64,000 nt of DNA from Sphingopyxis sp. (GCA_016793775.1 JAEULK010000076.1:16521-80520), one strand, 5' to 3'; counted from the stretch's first letter, positions 16,110 to 24,462 are shown. The notes: generated by a model from the letters alone, not told the origin. Translations and numbers: made by a program.

Positions 16110-16805
16110 ATGATCGTGCCATCGACGATCGTGTCGCGCCTGGCGATGGCGATAGCAGATGATGTTCCGGTCGAGTGCGGCGACGGACGGACAGCGATCG
16201 ACGCGGATGACGTGCGCCTCGACGCCCTGCTCGGGGGTGACGCCAGCGCGGGCGGGTGGCGGCTATGGACAAACCGCCCTTGTCTCGTCACGACGCGGCG
16301 TTTTGCGGCTATGCCCCGCTTCGCCGATGCGGCGCTGGAGAGCGCCTGCCGAGGGTGGCCGGTATTTGTGCGACCGAGCGGGGGAACGACGGTGGCGCAC
16401 CGGCCCGGCACACTGAACGCCAGCCATTTTCAATCGTGGGGCGGGGACGGCGACGACGCAATCCAGCGGTTCCGGATATTCTGCGAGCATCTGGCAGCGT
16501 CCATATGTTCCGTAGGCGTCCGGGCATGCTTGGGTCGTGTCCATCGCAGCCACTGCGACGGCCGCTTTAATCTGGTATCGGCGGGACGGAAATTGGCCGG
16601 TACTGCGTCGCTCGTACGACGCAAAGGCGACTATGTCGGTTTGCTATGCCATGCGTCAATTTGGGCCGAAGGCGACGTCGCGGCGGACGTGAGGGCCATT
16701 GAACGTTTCGAGGCAGCCTTGGAACTTGATACGTCATACTCCGAGAATGTGCATGCAACGTTGGAACAGCATTTTATGTCGGCTTTCGCAGACACAGGCA
16801 CGTAA
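16110..16805 (+). CDS. Lipoate-protein ligase A-like protein
   Basis: A 231-residue protein of the LplA/BPL superfamily. Diagnostic parts are PSGGTTVAHRPGTLNAS near 90-106 (compare RRxGGGxVxHxxGxLN) and CDGRFNLVSAGRKLAGTA near 149-166, which contains the catalytic GRK lysine that binds lipoyl-AMP. It would attach lipoate or transfer lipoyl/octanoyl to K43 of the carrier encoded immediately before it. It starts directly at the base after that gene's stop. Shorter than E. coli LplA; the C-terminal accessory domain seems to be missing, as in several bipartite or transferase-type members, so ligase versus transferase activity is open. Confidence 0.75.
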   Translation: MIVPSTIVSRLAMAIADDVPVECGDGRTAIDADDVRLDALLGGDASAGGWRLWTNRPCLVTTRRFAAMPRFADAALESACRGWPVFVRPSGGTTVAHRPGTLNASHFQSWGGDGDDAIQRFRIFCEHLAASICSVGVRACLGRVHRSHCDGRFNLVSAGRKLAGTASLVRRKGDYVGLLCHASIWAEGDVAADVRAIERFEAALELDTSYSENVHATLEQHFMSAFADTGT

Positions 16806-16942
16806 GCAGACCATCGACCAACGGCCACAATGGCAATGATGTCGCAGAGAAGCATGCTCTGTGTATTGCTTGAATATGCCGACTTTTCGTCATGCGCGGC
16901 GCTAGCCGTTTGCCAAGGCTGCTGTCCGGTCGCTGAGCCGCC

Positions 16943-17210
16943 CTGACCTGACCCCGATCTTTCATCCATCTGCAACCAGAGGCCGAGGGGTGTTGTCGCG
17001 CATAGGCGCAGGCGAAGCAACGGGCGGGGTTGACCCCGCCCGTTGCTTTTCGAGTTCGGCGGCGAACGCCGCCGGGGTGGCGTAGCCGAGCGAGGAGTGC
17101 GGCCGCTCGCTGTTGTAATCGTCGACCGCCCGTTCTCCCTCCTCCAGCGCCCGAAGCCGCCTGGCGTCCGACACCTCCAGCCCGCCGAACTATGCGCCCG
17201 AAGGCCGTTA
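16943..17210 (-). mobile_element. Right IS3-family remnant: orfB C-terminus and 3' end
   Basis: On the complement strand the frame ending near 16962 reads RAVDDYNSERPHSSLGYATP and then AAFAAEL, the hallmark C-terminus of IS3-family orfB integrase (DDE) proteins. It ends close to a terminal sequence read on the plus strand as TGACCTGACCCC from 16943. This matches the terminus of the left remnant (TGATCTGCCCCC) in 10 of 12 positions. Everything upstream of about 17210, including the catalytic core, is missing. Same orientation as the left copy. The left boundary abuts the lipoate-ligase side, the right boundary is ragged. Confidence 0.75.
17017..17050 (+). terminator. Strong intrinsic-terminator-like hairpin inside the IS3 remnant
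   Basis: GCAACGGGCGGGG (17017-17029), loop TTGA, CCCCGCCCGTTGC (17034-17046), then TTTT. A perfect 13-bp stem with a T run on the plus strand, about 210 bases after the lipoate-ligase stop. It would stop transcripts of the SDR-E1-lipoyl operon. Confidence 0.75.
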
Positions 17211-17247
17211 TTCGGCATTCGCTAACTGAGAGCCGTTGGCGCGCGAA

Positions 17248-18387
17248 CTAGCTTCGGATCGTGGGCTTGCTGAGAAATGGCACCGCCGCCAGCATGAGGA
17301 ATATCGCGCCGCTGAAAATCATCGCGGCGTCGATCGAAAAGCTGCCGACGGCCACCCCGGCGATCGAGGGCAGCACCGCTGCGCCGCCTAACTGGAAGGC
17401 CGTGAGGTAAAGGACCGCGCGACGGCCGGGATCGATTTCGATCAGCCATCCGGCGAAGAAGGGCAGGGTGAAGAGCCATATAAAACCGAACGCGATGCTC
17501 ACGGCAAGGATTGCGGCGGCATTGCCGCGGCCCACGAAGAATAGGGCGATCAACAGGGCTCCGGCGAGAGCGCAGACCGAAATCGTCTGCCGGTTTGGCA
17601 GGCGCTCGCCAAATCGCGCTGCGGCCAGCGCGCCGACGACTTGCGCGACAAGGCATAACGACACGGCGGTTCCCTCGAAAGTCGGCGGGTATCCATAGCG
17701 GATGAGCCAGAGGCCAAAATAGCTCCAGACCGAGACGATCGCGCCGAGGAACAGGCCCGCTCCCCAAAGGGCGGTGAGGCTGGCGCGTGTCAGGCCGCCG
17801 CGTTCGCCATCCGGCGCGGCGGGTTGAAGCTGCGATGGAAGTGACCAGGCCGCCGCTGCGGCGATCGCGCCGGCGAGGGCGAGGGCCAGCAACGCGATGT
17901 CCGTGCGCGAACTGCCCGCAATGACGAAGGGAAGTGCGGCGGCAACGGCCGCCTGCAAAAATGTCTGGACGGCGAGGAAGATGGCGCTGGCGCGTTCGAC
18001 CCGCTCGACACGCGAAATGGCGACAAGCGCTGAGGCCACGAGCACCCCTTCGCTTAGCCCGGCAACTCCGCGCAAGGAGGAGAGGACCGCCATGCCCGAC
18101 TGGCCCGCCATCGCGAGGTTCATGGCGACGACGACGAGCCCAGCAACGCCGATCACGACGCGCGCGCCCATCTTGCGGAGCAAGGCGATGCCGGCCAGCG
18201 ATCCGAGGGCCATCGCGATCATCTCGATCGTCACCAGATTGCCGACCTGCGCCTCGGCGATGCGGCCTTCCTGCACCATCGCGCCGAGCAGAACCGGCTG
18301 AACGCCGAGCACCAGTAGCGCGCAAGAGCCGATCAGAATGGAGGTGGCGAGCGTCCGGCCCGTGACTGGCGACAACGGGCCGGTCAA
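17248..18387 (-). CDS. MFS transporter
   Basis: A 379-residue major facilitator with about twelve hydrophobic helices, of inner-membrane type. It has no clear long periplasmic loop and carries the loop-2/3 segment with LRKMGARVVIG. No specific substrate motif is recognisable. It starts inside the stop of the TetR-family gene (four-base ATGA overlap), so the pair is one operon; by divergence it shares a promoter region with the TonB receptor of the aminotransferase-kinase-aldolase operon. Either import of the same substrate or efflux is possible; I favour import across the inner membrane after TonB-dependent uptake. Confidence 0.85.
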   Translation of the reverse strand: MTGPLSPVTGRTLATSILIGSCALLVLGVQPVLLGAMVQEGRIAEAQVGNLVTIEMIAMALGSLAGIALLRKMGARVVIGVAGLVVVAMNLAMAGQSGMAVLSSLRGVAGLSEGVLVASALVAISRVERVERASAIFLAVQTFLQAAVAAALPFVIAGSSRTDIALLALALAGAIAAAAAWSLPSQLQPAAPDGERGGLTRASLTALWGAGLFLGAIVSVWSYFGLWLIRYGYPPTFEGTAVSLCLVAQVVGALAAARFGERLPNRQTISVCALAGALLIALFFVGRGNAAAILAVSIAFGFIWLFTLPFFAGWLIEIDPGRRAVLYLTAFQLGGAAVLPSIAGVAVGSFSIDAAMIFSGAIFLMLAAVPFLSKPTIRS

Positions 18388-19046
18388 GGAGCGGTCTTTC
18401 GGCCCGCACGCAGCTGCAGATATTCGGGAAGAAAGGTTCGCGAATAGGCAATGCGGGCCCGGCGCGCCTGTTCCTCCATCTCGTCGGTGATCAGCCCATG
18501 GCGGTGGATCGACAGTGACCAGATCGCATCATTGATCACGATGACTTCGACCAGCCGGTCATGCAGGTCGGGTATCTCGGGCATCACGAACATCTGCGTC
18601 ATCAATTCGATGCTGCGCCCCGCGGTCACGAAATTGCTGTCGAGATCCTGCAGGCGGATGTCGGACGACCAGGCGGGGCCTTCGAGCAGCACCTGGCGCG
18701 CAGCAGGATGCGCGTTGAACCATTTTTGTCCGGCGCGATATTGCAGCGTCTGCAATTCCTGCCAGCTTTCGACGTCCTGGGGTACTTCGGTCAGCACCCC
18801 CGCTTCGAACCGTTTCAGATACCGCTCGGCGAGTGCGCTGAACACGAGATGGGGTTCGGGAAAGAAATGATAGATCGAGGGCGGCGAGATGCCGACTTCG
18901 GCCGCGATCACATGGATGCTGATGGCAGAAGGCGGCAATGTCTCGAGCAGGCGCTCGGCCCCGTCAAGGATAGCCTCGAACCGCTCCCGGCTGCGTTTCT
19001 GCGCCGGGCGGCGGATTTCGGCGCGGGTCATTTCACCTGTGGTCAT
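18384..19046 (-). CDS. TetR family transcriptional regulator
   Basis: A 220-residue TetR-type repressor. The N-terminal helix-turn-helix is at about 25-75 (AILDGAERLLETLPPSAISIHVIAAEVG, then ISPPSIYHFFPEP), and the C-terminal ligand domain is all helical. The ATG at 19046 has AGGAGC just upstream; longer starts lack such a site. Overlaps the MFS gene by four bases. The palindrome at 19165-19180 in the leader of the divergent TonB receptor gene is the natural candidate operator, so this is probably the local repressor of uptake and catabolism, released by the substrate. Confidence 0.88.
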   Translation of the reverse strand: MTTGEMTRAEIRRPAQKRSRERFEAILDGAERLLETLPPSAISIHVIAAEVGISPPSIYHFFPEPHLVFSALAERYLKRFEAGVLTEVPQDVESWQELQTLQYRAGQKWFNAHPAARQVLLEGPAWSSDIRLQDLDSNFVTAGRSIELMTQMFVMPEIPDLHDRLVEVIVINDAIWSLSIHRHGLITDEMEEQARRARIAYSRTFLPEYLQLRAGRKTAP

Positions 19047-19164
19047 GCGTGCTCCTGACAACGCACGCATCACCGATGGCCGTGAACAAATCAACCTTTT
19101 ATCCGGTTCTATTGACGATGATGTGAAATATTCTTGACTCTATCGTAGCGTCTTGCTCTCTAAA

Positions 19165-19180
19165 TCGGATAAATATCCGA
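19165..19180. promoter_or_regulatory. Perfect 16-bp palindrome, probable TetR operator
   Basis: TCGGATA-AA-TATCCGA lies 17 bases upstream of the receptor start codon and downstream of a TTGACT (19134-19139) that could be a -35 box. A related half-site, TTTTATCCGG, lies near 19098. Position and form fit a repressor site that blocks initiation or early elongation. Confidence 0.6.
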
Positions 19181-19197
19181 ACATGGAGAAGGGGAAG

Positions 19198-21435
19198 ATG
19201 ATGAAACGCGGTTTTGCGATGATGTCGGTCTCGTTGCTGGCGCTGATTCCGGCGGTTGCGGCGGCGCAGGAGTCCGCAGGTTCTTCTTCTTCGGCCGTCG
19301 CGGAGCAGGACGGGATCGGCGAGATCGTCGTGACCGCCCAGCGGCGTGAGCAGAATATCCAGGATGTCCCGATCAGCATCACCGCGATCAGCGGCGAGGC
19401 GCTGACCGAAGTCGGCATCCGCGATCCGCGCGATCTGTCGCTGCTCGTCCCCGGCCTTTCGTCGCAGGCGGGCACCTCGGCGACGACGACCTCGCTGTTC
19501 CTGCGCGGCGTCGGGATTGGCGACTTCAACTCGAACACCACCGGCGCGGTCGGCGTCTATGTCGACGACGTCTTTCTCGGAGCGAACGCCGGCAAGCTGT
19601 TCAACGTCTTCGACAGCGAGGGCATCGAAGTGCTGAAGGGGCCGCAGGGTACGCTCTATGGCCGCAACACCACCGCCGGTGCGATCCGCTTTTCGTCGCG
19701 CAAGCCGACCGACGAATTCAGCGCCAATGCCGCCGTCTCCTATGGACGCTACAATGAAGTGCAGGTCGAGGGCGGGGTCGGCGGGCCGATCGCCGGCGAT
19801 GTGCTGAAGGCGCGCGTCGCCGGCACCTATCTGCGCCGCGACGGCTGGCTGCTCAACCGCGTTACCGGGAACAAGCTCAACAATCTCGACATGTGGGCGG
19901 GCCGCGCGATCGTCGATTTCACGCCCAATTCCGACATATTGATCCGCGCGATCGTCCATGGCGGGCAGAACCGGGGCGGCGCGCGTCAGTTCCAGCATCG
20001 CGGGCAGGGCATCGATTTTGCCGGCAATCCCAATTTCGCGAACGGCGTGCCGCTCGACGCCTTGGGCTATGCCGATACCGACGGCGACCTCAATGCGGGC
20101 GATTATGACATCGAGGGGCAGGAGCGCGTCAATGTCTTCGGCGGCTCGCTGACCGCGAGCATCGATATGGGCGGGGTCATGCTGACATCGATCAGCGCCT
20201 ATGAACAGGTGCGCCGGAGCACGGTCGAGGATACTGACGCGAGCCCGAACAATGTGCTGACCGCGACCTATATCGACCGGCCAAAGCAATATAGCCAGGA
20301 ACTGCGGCTGCAGTCGAAGGACGGCGGCACGGTGAACTGGATCGTCGGGGGTTATTATTTCCACGACAAGCTCGTCACCGAGAGCGCGTTCGACATCCTC
20401 CGCGTGTTCCGCGATCCGAACGATCTTCTCGGCACGTTCGATCCGGCCAATTCCATCGGCAATTTCGCCTATCCCTATACGCAGACGACCGAGAGCTGGG
20501 CCGCCTTTGCGCAGGCCGACGTCAAGCTGTCGGACAAGCTGACCCTGACCGGGGGGCTGCGCTATTCGGTCGACAGCATCGATTTCGATTTTCACAGCTT
20601 CTTCGACGACGTGATCGTCGTGCCGGTGCTCGACTTCACCGGTTCGAAGACCTTCAAGGATCTGTCGTGGCGTGCCGCGCTGTCGTTCCAGGCGACCGAC
20701 GATCTGCTCTTCTACGCCTCGTCGTCGAAGGGCTATAACAGCGGCGGTTTTGCGGGTGGGTCGTCGAGCGATTCGGCGCAGTTGCAGCCGTTCCGGTCGG
20801 AAAAGCTCTACGCCTATGAGGCGGGTTTCAAAAGCGATCTTCTGGGCCGGAAACTGCGCTTCAATGCCGCAGCCTTCTATTATGATTATCGCGATTTGCA
20901 GGTGTTCGTTTTCGATACGTCGGGCGTGCTGCCGGTCCAGCGCAAGCTCAACGCGGGCAATGCCGAGCTATATGGTCTCGAAGTCGAATTGCAGGCGCAG
21001 CCGTCGCGCAATTTCAACGCCTTCGTCAACGCCAGCCTCCTCCACGCGCGCTACAAGGATTTCACCGCGCTCGCGGCGGACGATTATTCGGGCAACAAGC
21101 TGGTCAACGCGCCCGAAGTGGCGATCTCGGCCGGTTTCTCGCTGACCCAGCCGCTGCCCGGCGACAGCGCGCTGCGCCTTCGCGTCGACGGCAGCCTTCA
21201 GTCGGAGGTGTTTCTGACGCCGGACAATGTGCAGGCCAATCGCGTGAAGCCTTATGGCACCGCCAACGTCCGGCTTTCGTGGCTCTCGCCCGACGAGAAT
21301 CTCGAACTCGCATTGTGGGGCAAAAACATCACCGGCACGCGCTTCGTCACCTATGTTTCGCCGGTCGTGACCATGGACCAGATCAACTACAATGATCCGG
21401 CGACCTATGGTGTCCAGGCTGTCCTGAAATTCTGA
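19198..21435 (+). CDS. TonB-dependent outer-membrane receptor
   Basis: A 745-residue receptor with a signal peptide (cleavage near AVAAAQES), N-terminal GEIVVTAQRREQNIQDVPISI, plug motif KGPQGTLYGRNTTAGAI and a beta barrel ending in QAVLKF. Same subfamily as the receptor at 9529. ATG at 19198 (or 19201) is preceded by GGAGAAGGGGAAG. It starts an operon with the FumI-like aminotransferase (12 bases later), the PfkB kinase and the aldolase, and should import their amphiphilic or polyol-like substrate. Confidence 0.92.
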   Translation: MMKRGFAMMSVSLLALIPAVAAAQESAGSSSSAVAEQDGIGEIVVTAQRREQNIQDVPISITAISGEALTEVGIRDPRDLSLLVPGLSSQAGTSATTTSLFLRGVGIGDFNSNTTGAVGVYVDDVFLGANAGKLFNVFDSEGIEVLKGPQGTLYGRNTTAGAIRFSSRKPTDEFSANAAVSYGRYNEVQVEGGVGGPIAGDVLKARVAGTYLRRDGWLLNRVTGNKLNNLDMWAGRAIVDFTPNSDILIRAIVHGGQNRGGARQFQHRGQGIDFAGNPNFANGVPLDALGYADTDGDLNAGDYDIEGQERVNVFGGSLTASIDMGGVMLTSISAYEQVRRSTVEDTDASPNNVLTATYIDRPKQYSQELRLQSKDGGTVNWIVGGYYFHDKLVTESAFDILRVFRDPNDLLGTFDPANSIGNFAYPYTQTTESWAAFAQADVKLSDKLTLTGGLRYSVDSIDFDFHSFFDDVIVVPVLDFTGSKTFKDLSWRAALSFQATDDLLFYASSSKGYNSGGFAGGSSSDSAQLQPFRSEKLYAYEAGFKSDLLGRKLRFNAAAFYYDYRDLQVFVFDTSGVLPVQRKLNAGNAELYGLEVELQAQPSRNFNAFVNASLLHARYKDFTALAADDYSGNKLVNAPEVAISAGFSLTQPLPGDSALRLRVDGSLQSEVFLTPDNVQANRVKPYGTANVRLSWLSPDENLELALWGKNITGTRFVTYVSPVVTMDQINYNDPATYGVQAVLKF

Positions 21436-21447
21436 TCAACAAGCGAG

Positions 21448-22728
21448 ATGGAAATGAGCCGAGTACAGGATGCGGCGCTGCGTGCGCGCGCGATGGAAGT
21501 GATCCCGAACGGGATGTATGGGCATGAATCGGTGCGGATGCTCCCCGACAGCTTCCCGCAATTCTTCAGCAAGGCCGAGGGCGCCTATATCTGGGACGCC
21601 GACGGCAATCGCTATCTCGACTATATGTGCGCCTATGGGCCCAGTCTGCTCGGCTATCGCGACGCGCGCATCGATGCGGCGGCACAGGCGCAAGCGGCGC
21701 TCGGCGATACGCTGACCGGACCGTCGCCGCTGATGGTCGAACTCGCCGAAACCCTGGTGGAGATGGTCGACCACGCCGACTGGGCGATGTTCTGCAAGAA
21801 CGGTACCGACGCGACGACGATGGCGATGAGCAGCGCGCGCGCGCAGACGGGCAAACGCATCGTGCTGGTCGCGAAGGGGGCATATCATGGCGCTGCGCCT
21901 TGGTGCACGCCGATCCCGTCAGGGACCGTCGCCGAAGACCGGGCGCACCTCCGCACCTATGCCTATAACGACATCGCGAGCCTGGAGGCAGCGGTCGCCG
22001 ACGCGGGCGACGATCTCGCCGCAATCTTCGCATCGCCTTTCCGCCACGACGCCTTTATCGATCAGGAAGCGCCCGATCCTGCCTATGCCCGGCGCGCGCG
22101 CGAACTTTGCGATCAGACGGGTGCGATGCTGATTGTCGACGAGGTTCGCGCGGGTTTCCGCCTCGCGCGTGGCAGCAGCTGGACCGAACTCGGCGTTCAG
22201 CCCGACCTCAGCGCCTGGGGCAAATGCTTCGCCAATGGCCATCCCATCTCGGCGTTGCTCGGATCCGATAGCTGCCGTGAAGGCGCCGGTTCGATCTATG
22301 CCACCGGATCCTTCTGGTTGTCGGCGGTGCCGATGGCGGCGGCGATCGAGACGTTGCGGATCATACGCGAGAGCGATTATCTCGAACATATGGTTCGCCT
22401 TGGCAATAGCCTGCGGTCGGGGCTCGACGCCGCTGCGACAAAGCATGGCTTCGTGCTGCGCCAGACCGGCCCTGTCCAGATGCCGCAGATCATGTTCGCC
22501 GACGATCCCGATTTCCGCGTCGGCTATGGCTGGGCGGAAGAGATGCTCGCACGCGGCGTCTATGTGCATCCCTGGCATAATATGTTCCTGTGCGCTGCGA
22601 TGACCGATGCCGACATCGACCTGACCGTCACGGCAGCCGGCGACGCCTTTGCCGCGCTTGCAAAGCGAAGCGGCGAGCTTGAGCCGCACCCGGTCCTCGT
22701 TGCGCTTGCGGCGGCCGCGGACGGTTGA
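21448..22728 (+). CDS. Class III PLP-dependent aminotransferase, FumI-like
   Basis: A 426-residue fold-type I, class III aminotransferase related to glutamate-1-semialdehyde aminomutase. PLP lysine is K259 in SAWGKCFANG; D231 in DEVRAGFR contacts the pyridine nitrogen. Conspicuous stretches such as YGHESVRMLP, IWDADGNRYLDYMCAYGP, MFCKNGTDAT and VYVHPWHNMF look almost the same as in the fumonisin B1 aminotransferase FumI of Sphingopyxis, as I remember it; no alignment was made. FumI removes the 2-amino group of hydrolysed fumonisin, a sphingoid-base analogue, with pyruvate as acceptor. Start at 21448 or the ATG 6 bases later. Followed 2 bases after its stop by a kinase gene. Confidence 0.85.
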   Translation: MEMSRVQDAALRARAMEVIPNGMYGHESVRMLPDSFPQFFSKAEGAYIWDADGNRYLDYMCAYGPSLLGYRDARIDAAAQAQAALGDTLTGPSPLMVELAETLVEMVDHADWAMFCKNGTDATTMAMSSARAQTGKRIVLVAKGAYHGAAPWCTPIPSGTVAEDRAHLRTYAYNDIASLEAAVADAGDDLAAIFASPFRHDAFIDQEAPDPAYARRARELCDQTGAMLIVDEVRAGFRLARGSSWTELGVQPDLSAWGKCFANGHPISALLGSDSCREGAGSIYATGSFWLSAVPMAAAIETLRIIRESDYLEHMVRLGNSLRSGLDAAATKHGFVLRQTGPVQMPQIMFADDPDFRVGYGWAEEMLARGVYVHPWHNMFLCAAMTDADIDLTVTAAGDAFAALAKRSGELEPHPVLVALAAAADG

Positions 22729-22730
22729 CC

Positions 22731-23675
22731 ATGCAACTCGACCTTCTCGCCGTCGGCCTCACGACGATCGACGTCACGGTCTATCCGGTGGCGTCATTGC
22801 CCGAGGGCGAGACGGGGCAAATCGTCGAGAAGATCGTTCTGTCGCCCGCCGGCACCGCGGGCGGGACCGCCTTTGTCGCGCAGAAGCTGGGCCTCCGCGC
22901 GGGAATCGCTTCGGCGGTCGGTGACGATCCGCAGGGGCAGTTGATCCGGTCGATGTTCGACGCGGCCGGGGTCGATACCAGCCTGCTTTGCGTCGATCCG
23001 GCTTGGCCGACATCGACCACGGTCCTGCCGATCCGCCCGAACGGTGACCGTCCGAACTGGCATATGATGGGGGCTAGTATCTTCGCGCCGGTCACCGATG
23101 CGGTATTCGCCGCGCTGGCCCGCACCGCCGCCGTCCACTGGGGCGGTGTGGGCTTTCCGGGCGCCGCAGGGAAGGGCGCCGACCTGCTGCGTGAGGCGCG
23201 CGCGCGCGGCGTGTTCACATCGTGCGACCTGATCGCGCCTTCGGACGCGGCGCAGGCCGATCTCGATGTCCTGTTGCCGCATGTCGACCTGTTCATGCCA
23301 AGCCTTGCGGAGGTTCGCGCGCTGGCCGGGACCGACGATCCGGTCGAGGGCGCCGGCCGCTTCATGGTGCGCGGCGCGGGTGGCTGCCTGATCAAGATGG
23401 GCGGCGACGGCGCGCTGCTCATCCTGCCCGACCGGCAGATCCAGGTTCCTGCGCACCGGATCGATCCTGTCGATACCACCAGCTGCGGAGACAGCCTGTG
23501 TGCGGGATATATCGCGGGTCGCACGCGCGGCCTTGATCCCGTCGATGCGCTGCGTTTCGGGGTCGCCACCGCGGCGCAGGTCGCGCTCGGCGTCGGCACG
23601 CTGGGCAAGCTCGAAAGCTATGATACGACCTTGGCGTTCATGGGCGATACGTCGGCAAGGGAGGAGGATCGATGA
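22731..23675 (+). CDS. PfkB family carbohydrate kinase
   Basis: A 314-residue ribokinase/PfkB-family kinase, phosphorylating a hydroxyl group with ATP. N-terminal GxT/GG substrate-binding turn (SPAGTAGGTAFVAQKLG) at about 39-55; C-terminal signature DTTSCGDSLCAGY at 248-260 with D254 as catalytic base (usually DTxGAGD, here SCGD). The ATG at 22731 is preferred to a TTG six bases earlier. The stop overlaps the aldolase start by four bases. In the proposed pathway it phosphorylates C1-OH of a 2-keto polyol, making a ketose-1-phosphate-like substrate for the aldolase. Confidence 0.88.
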   Translation: MQLDLLAVGLTTIDVTVYPVASLPEGETGQIVEKIVLSPAGTAGGTAFVAQKLGLRAGIASAVGDDPQGQLIRSMFDAAGVDTSLLCVDPAWPTSTTVLPIRPNGDRPNWHMMGASIFAPVTDAVFAALARTAAVHWGGVGFPGAAGKGADLLREARARGVFTSCDLIAPSDAAQADLDVLLPHVDLFMPSLAEVRALAGTDDPVEGAGRFMVRGAGGCLIKMGGDGALLILPDRQIQVPAHRIDPVDTTSCGDSLCAGYIAGRTRGLDPVDALRFGVATAAQVALGVGTLGKLESYDTTLAFMGDTSAREEDR

Positions 23676-24322
23676 CCGAAGACGAAGCCCGGCAGCAGCT
23701 TGTCGATGCGATGCGCTCGCTCGACGCGCGCGGTCTGAATCGTGGGACATCGGGCAATCTTTCGGTGCGTTTCGCATCGGGCATGTTGGTCACCCCTTCG
23801 GGCGTGACGCCCGACCGCCTGACCGCCGACCTGATGGTCTATGTCGATGGCGACGGAAGCGTGGCTGCGGGATCCGCACGCCCGTCGAGCGAATGGCAAA
23901 TGCATATGGGCCTGTATCGGCGCCGGCCCGACGCGAATGCGATTGTGCATTGCCACGCACGATACTCGACGATCCTGGCTTGTGCGCACCGCGAGATTCC
24001 GCCGCTGCATTACATGGTGGCGGTCAGTGGCGGAGCCAGCGTCCCCATCGCACCCTATGCGACATTCGGCAGCGAGGAACTCGCCGACGGCGTCGTGCAG
24101 ACGCTCGACGGGCGTTCCGCGTGCCTGATGGCCAATCATGGGCTAATTGCACTCGGCCCCAAACTTCCGGTCGCGATGGCGATTGCCGAGGAAATAGAGG
24201 AACAGGCGGCCGTCTATTGCGGTACGCTTGCGATAGGCGGTCCGAAGTTGCTTAACGCAATCGAGATGGAAAGGATCATCGCGGCCTTCACGCAGTATGG
24301 CCAGCGCGACACGAAGGGGTGA
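23672..24322 (+). CDS. Class II aldolase/adducin family protein (FucA-like)
   Basis: A 216-residue zinc-dependent aldolase. Zinc and catalytic residues match those of L-fuculose-1-phosphate aldolase shifted by one: E74, H93, H95 and H156 (SSEWQMH, HCHARYS, ANHG), plus the TSGNLSVR phosphate-binding segment at 26-33. FucA cleaves a 2-keto-3,4-dihydroxy-1-phosphate into dihydroxyacetone phosphate and an aldehyde. Length is as in the family. It is the last gene of the operon, coupled to the PfkB kinase by a four-base overlap, which supports sequential action. Confidence 0.88.
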   Translation: MTEDEARQQLVDAMRSLDARGLNRGTSGNLSVRFASGMLVTPSGVTPDRLTADLMVYVDGDGSVAAGSARPSSEWQMHMGLYRRRPDANAIVHCHARYSTILACAHREIPPLHYMVAVSGGASVPIAPYATFGSEELADGVVQTLDGRSACLMANHGLIALGPKLPVAMAIAEEIEEQAAVYCGTLAIGGPKLLNAIEMERIIAAFTQYGQRDTKG

Positions 24323-24462
24323 AGGGTGTTGCGGACGACGCTCTGGTCCTGATTGCGCTTGGTGTCCGGGTTTGATTGTTGAACGCAGACCGTCTCCAGG
24401 GGGCCAAAGTTCGATGGTCTCGCCTGGGTAACCGGAGCTTGCGGTCGTCGCGCCGACAGGGG

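Noticed and set aside
19198-24322. A true fumonisin degradation (fum) cluster
   Set aside because: Only the aminotransferase resembles FumI. The carboxylesterase FumD and the other fum genes I remember are absent, and a kinase and an aldolase are present instead.
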